This document shows positions 40,995-41,122 of a DNA stretch of 41,122 bases, one piece after another (within the stretch, counting starts at the first letter, position 1; each line of letters starts with the position of its first letter). The position numbers and the translations under genes are program-made. Below the pieces are notes generated by a model. The model did not search any database. It was not told where the DNA came from and saw only the letters and a program-made list of their open reading frames with translations. The stretch spans positions 1-41,122 of the forward strand of contig CALXZP010000068.1 in the NCBI GenBank assembly GCA_944393255.1, in the 5' to 3' direction. The stretch comes from an uncultured Clostridia bacterium (GTDB lineage Bacteria > Bacillota > Clostridia > UBA1381).

Positions 40995-41122
40995 GCATGC
41001 ATTATCATGTTATGCAGAATAACCGCTTTGGTTATCCTTCTGCTACTATTCTTATTATAGAAAAGATGAAATGTCAATAGGCATACCGTAAACTGTTAAT
41101 GCTAATTTTCACTTGACACTAA

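Noticed and set aside
1..41122. Prophage, integrative element or toxin-antitoxin locus
   Set aside because: No integrase, transposase, phage structural gene, attachment-site pair or complete toxin-antitoxin pair was seen; the HEPN-like orphan at 742 has no partner.

Overview
The window looks like a chromosomal segment of a spore-forming member of the Clostridia (Firmicutes), probably an uncultured gut-type lineage. The evidence is a spore-coat CotJC end, a SipL-type DUF3794/LysM spore protein, the gdpP-rplI-dnaB-tilS-ftsH order typical of Firmicutes, extracellular proteins with copper-amine-oxidase-type stalk domains, SLH surface domains, purine-rich Shine-Dalgarno sites and many sigma-A promoters with an exact 17-bp spacer. 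I cannot name a genus. I saw no tRNA, rRNA, CRISPR array, integrase or transposase; this is mostly core chromosome with a few accessory patches.

Layout. 1-536: 3' end of cotJC. 742-1676: an orphan NTase-partner (HEPN-like) small protein and a DUF4097-like protein. 1855-4088: pta-ackA acetate/ATP operon. 4149-5195 (minus): secreted stalk + CAP-domain protein. 5528-7756: LtaS-type phosphoglycerol transferase. 7995-9524: sipL with a candidate sigma-E promoter. 9781-11097: DUF1015 protein. 11472-12893 (minus): PurF-like protein without the glutaminase cysteine, behind a 102-bp tandem repeat that triplicates its promoter -10 region. 13200-16616 (minus): VTT-domain, AI-2E-type and MATE membrane proteins.

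16884-24511 is a replication/translation/signalling block: MazG-like protein, c-di-AMP phosphodiesterase GdpP, L9, DnaB, TilS and FtsH, followed by a DUF1858 mini-protein. 24983-27376 is a polar amino-acid ABC importer (lipoprotein, permease, ATPase). 27771-28778 is a small module: two paralogous proteins of 55 and 58 aa, overlooked because of their size, flank a MarR regulator, with a strong promoter, an operator-like inverted repeat and folded RNA in between. 28938-32789 holds two secreted proteins (WG-repeat/stalk; SLH). 32923-36894: BaiN-like flavoprotein, a membrane protein, a zinc-ribbon/YARHG membrane protein with a structured leader, and TcdA. 37064-40855: ABC-F protein with a degenerate second ATPase site, ThyA, ProC and a SLOG (DUF1273) protein.

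The most interesting non-textbook items are the promoter/palindrome module shared between the LtaS-like and PurF-like genes, the MarR/microprotein module, the structured leader at about 34.8 kb, the promoter followed at once by a terminator hairpin before ftsH, and the ABC-F protein whose second site has lost both the Walker lysine and the catalytic glutamate. All functional statements come from reading the sequence and remembered family knowledge; no database search was run.
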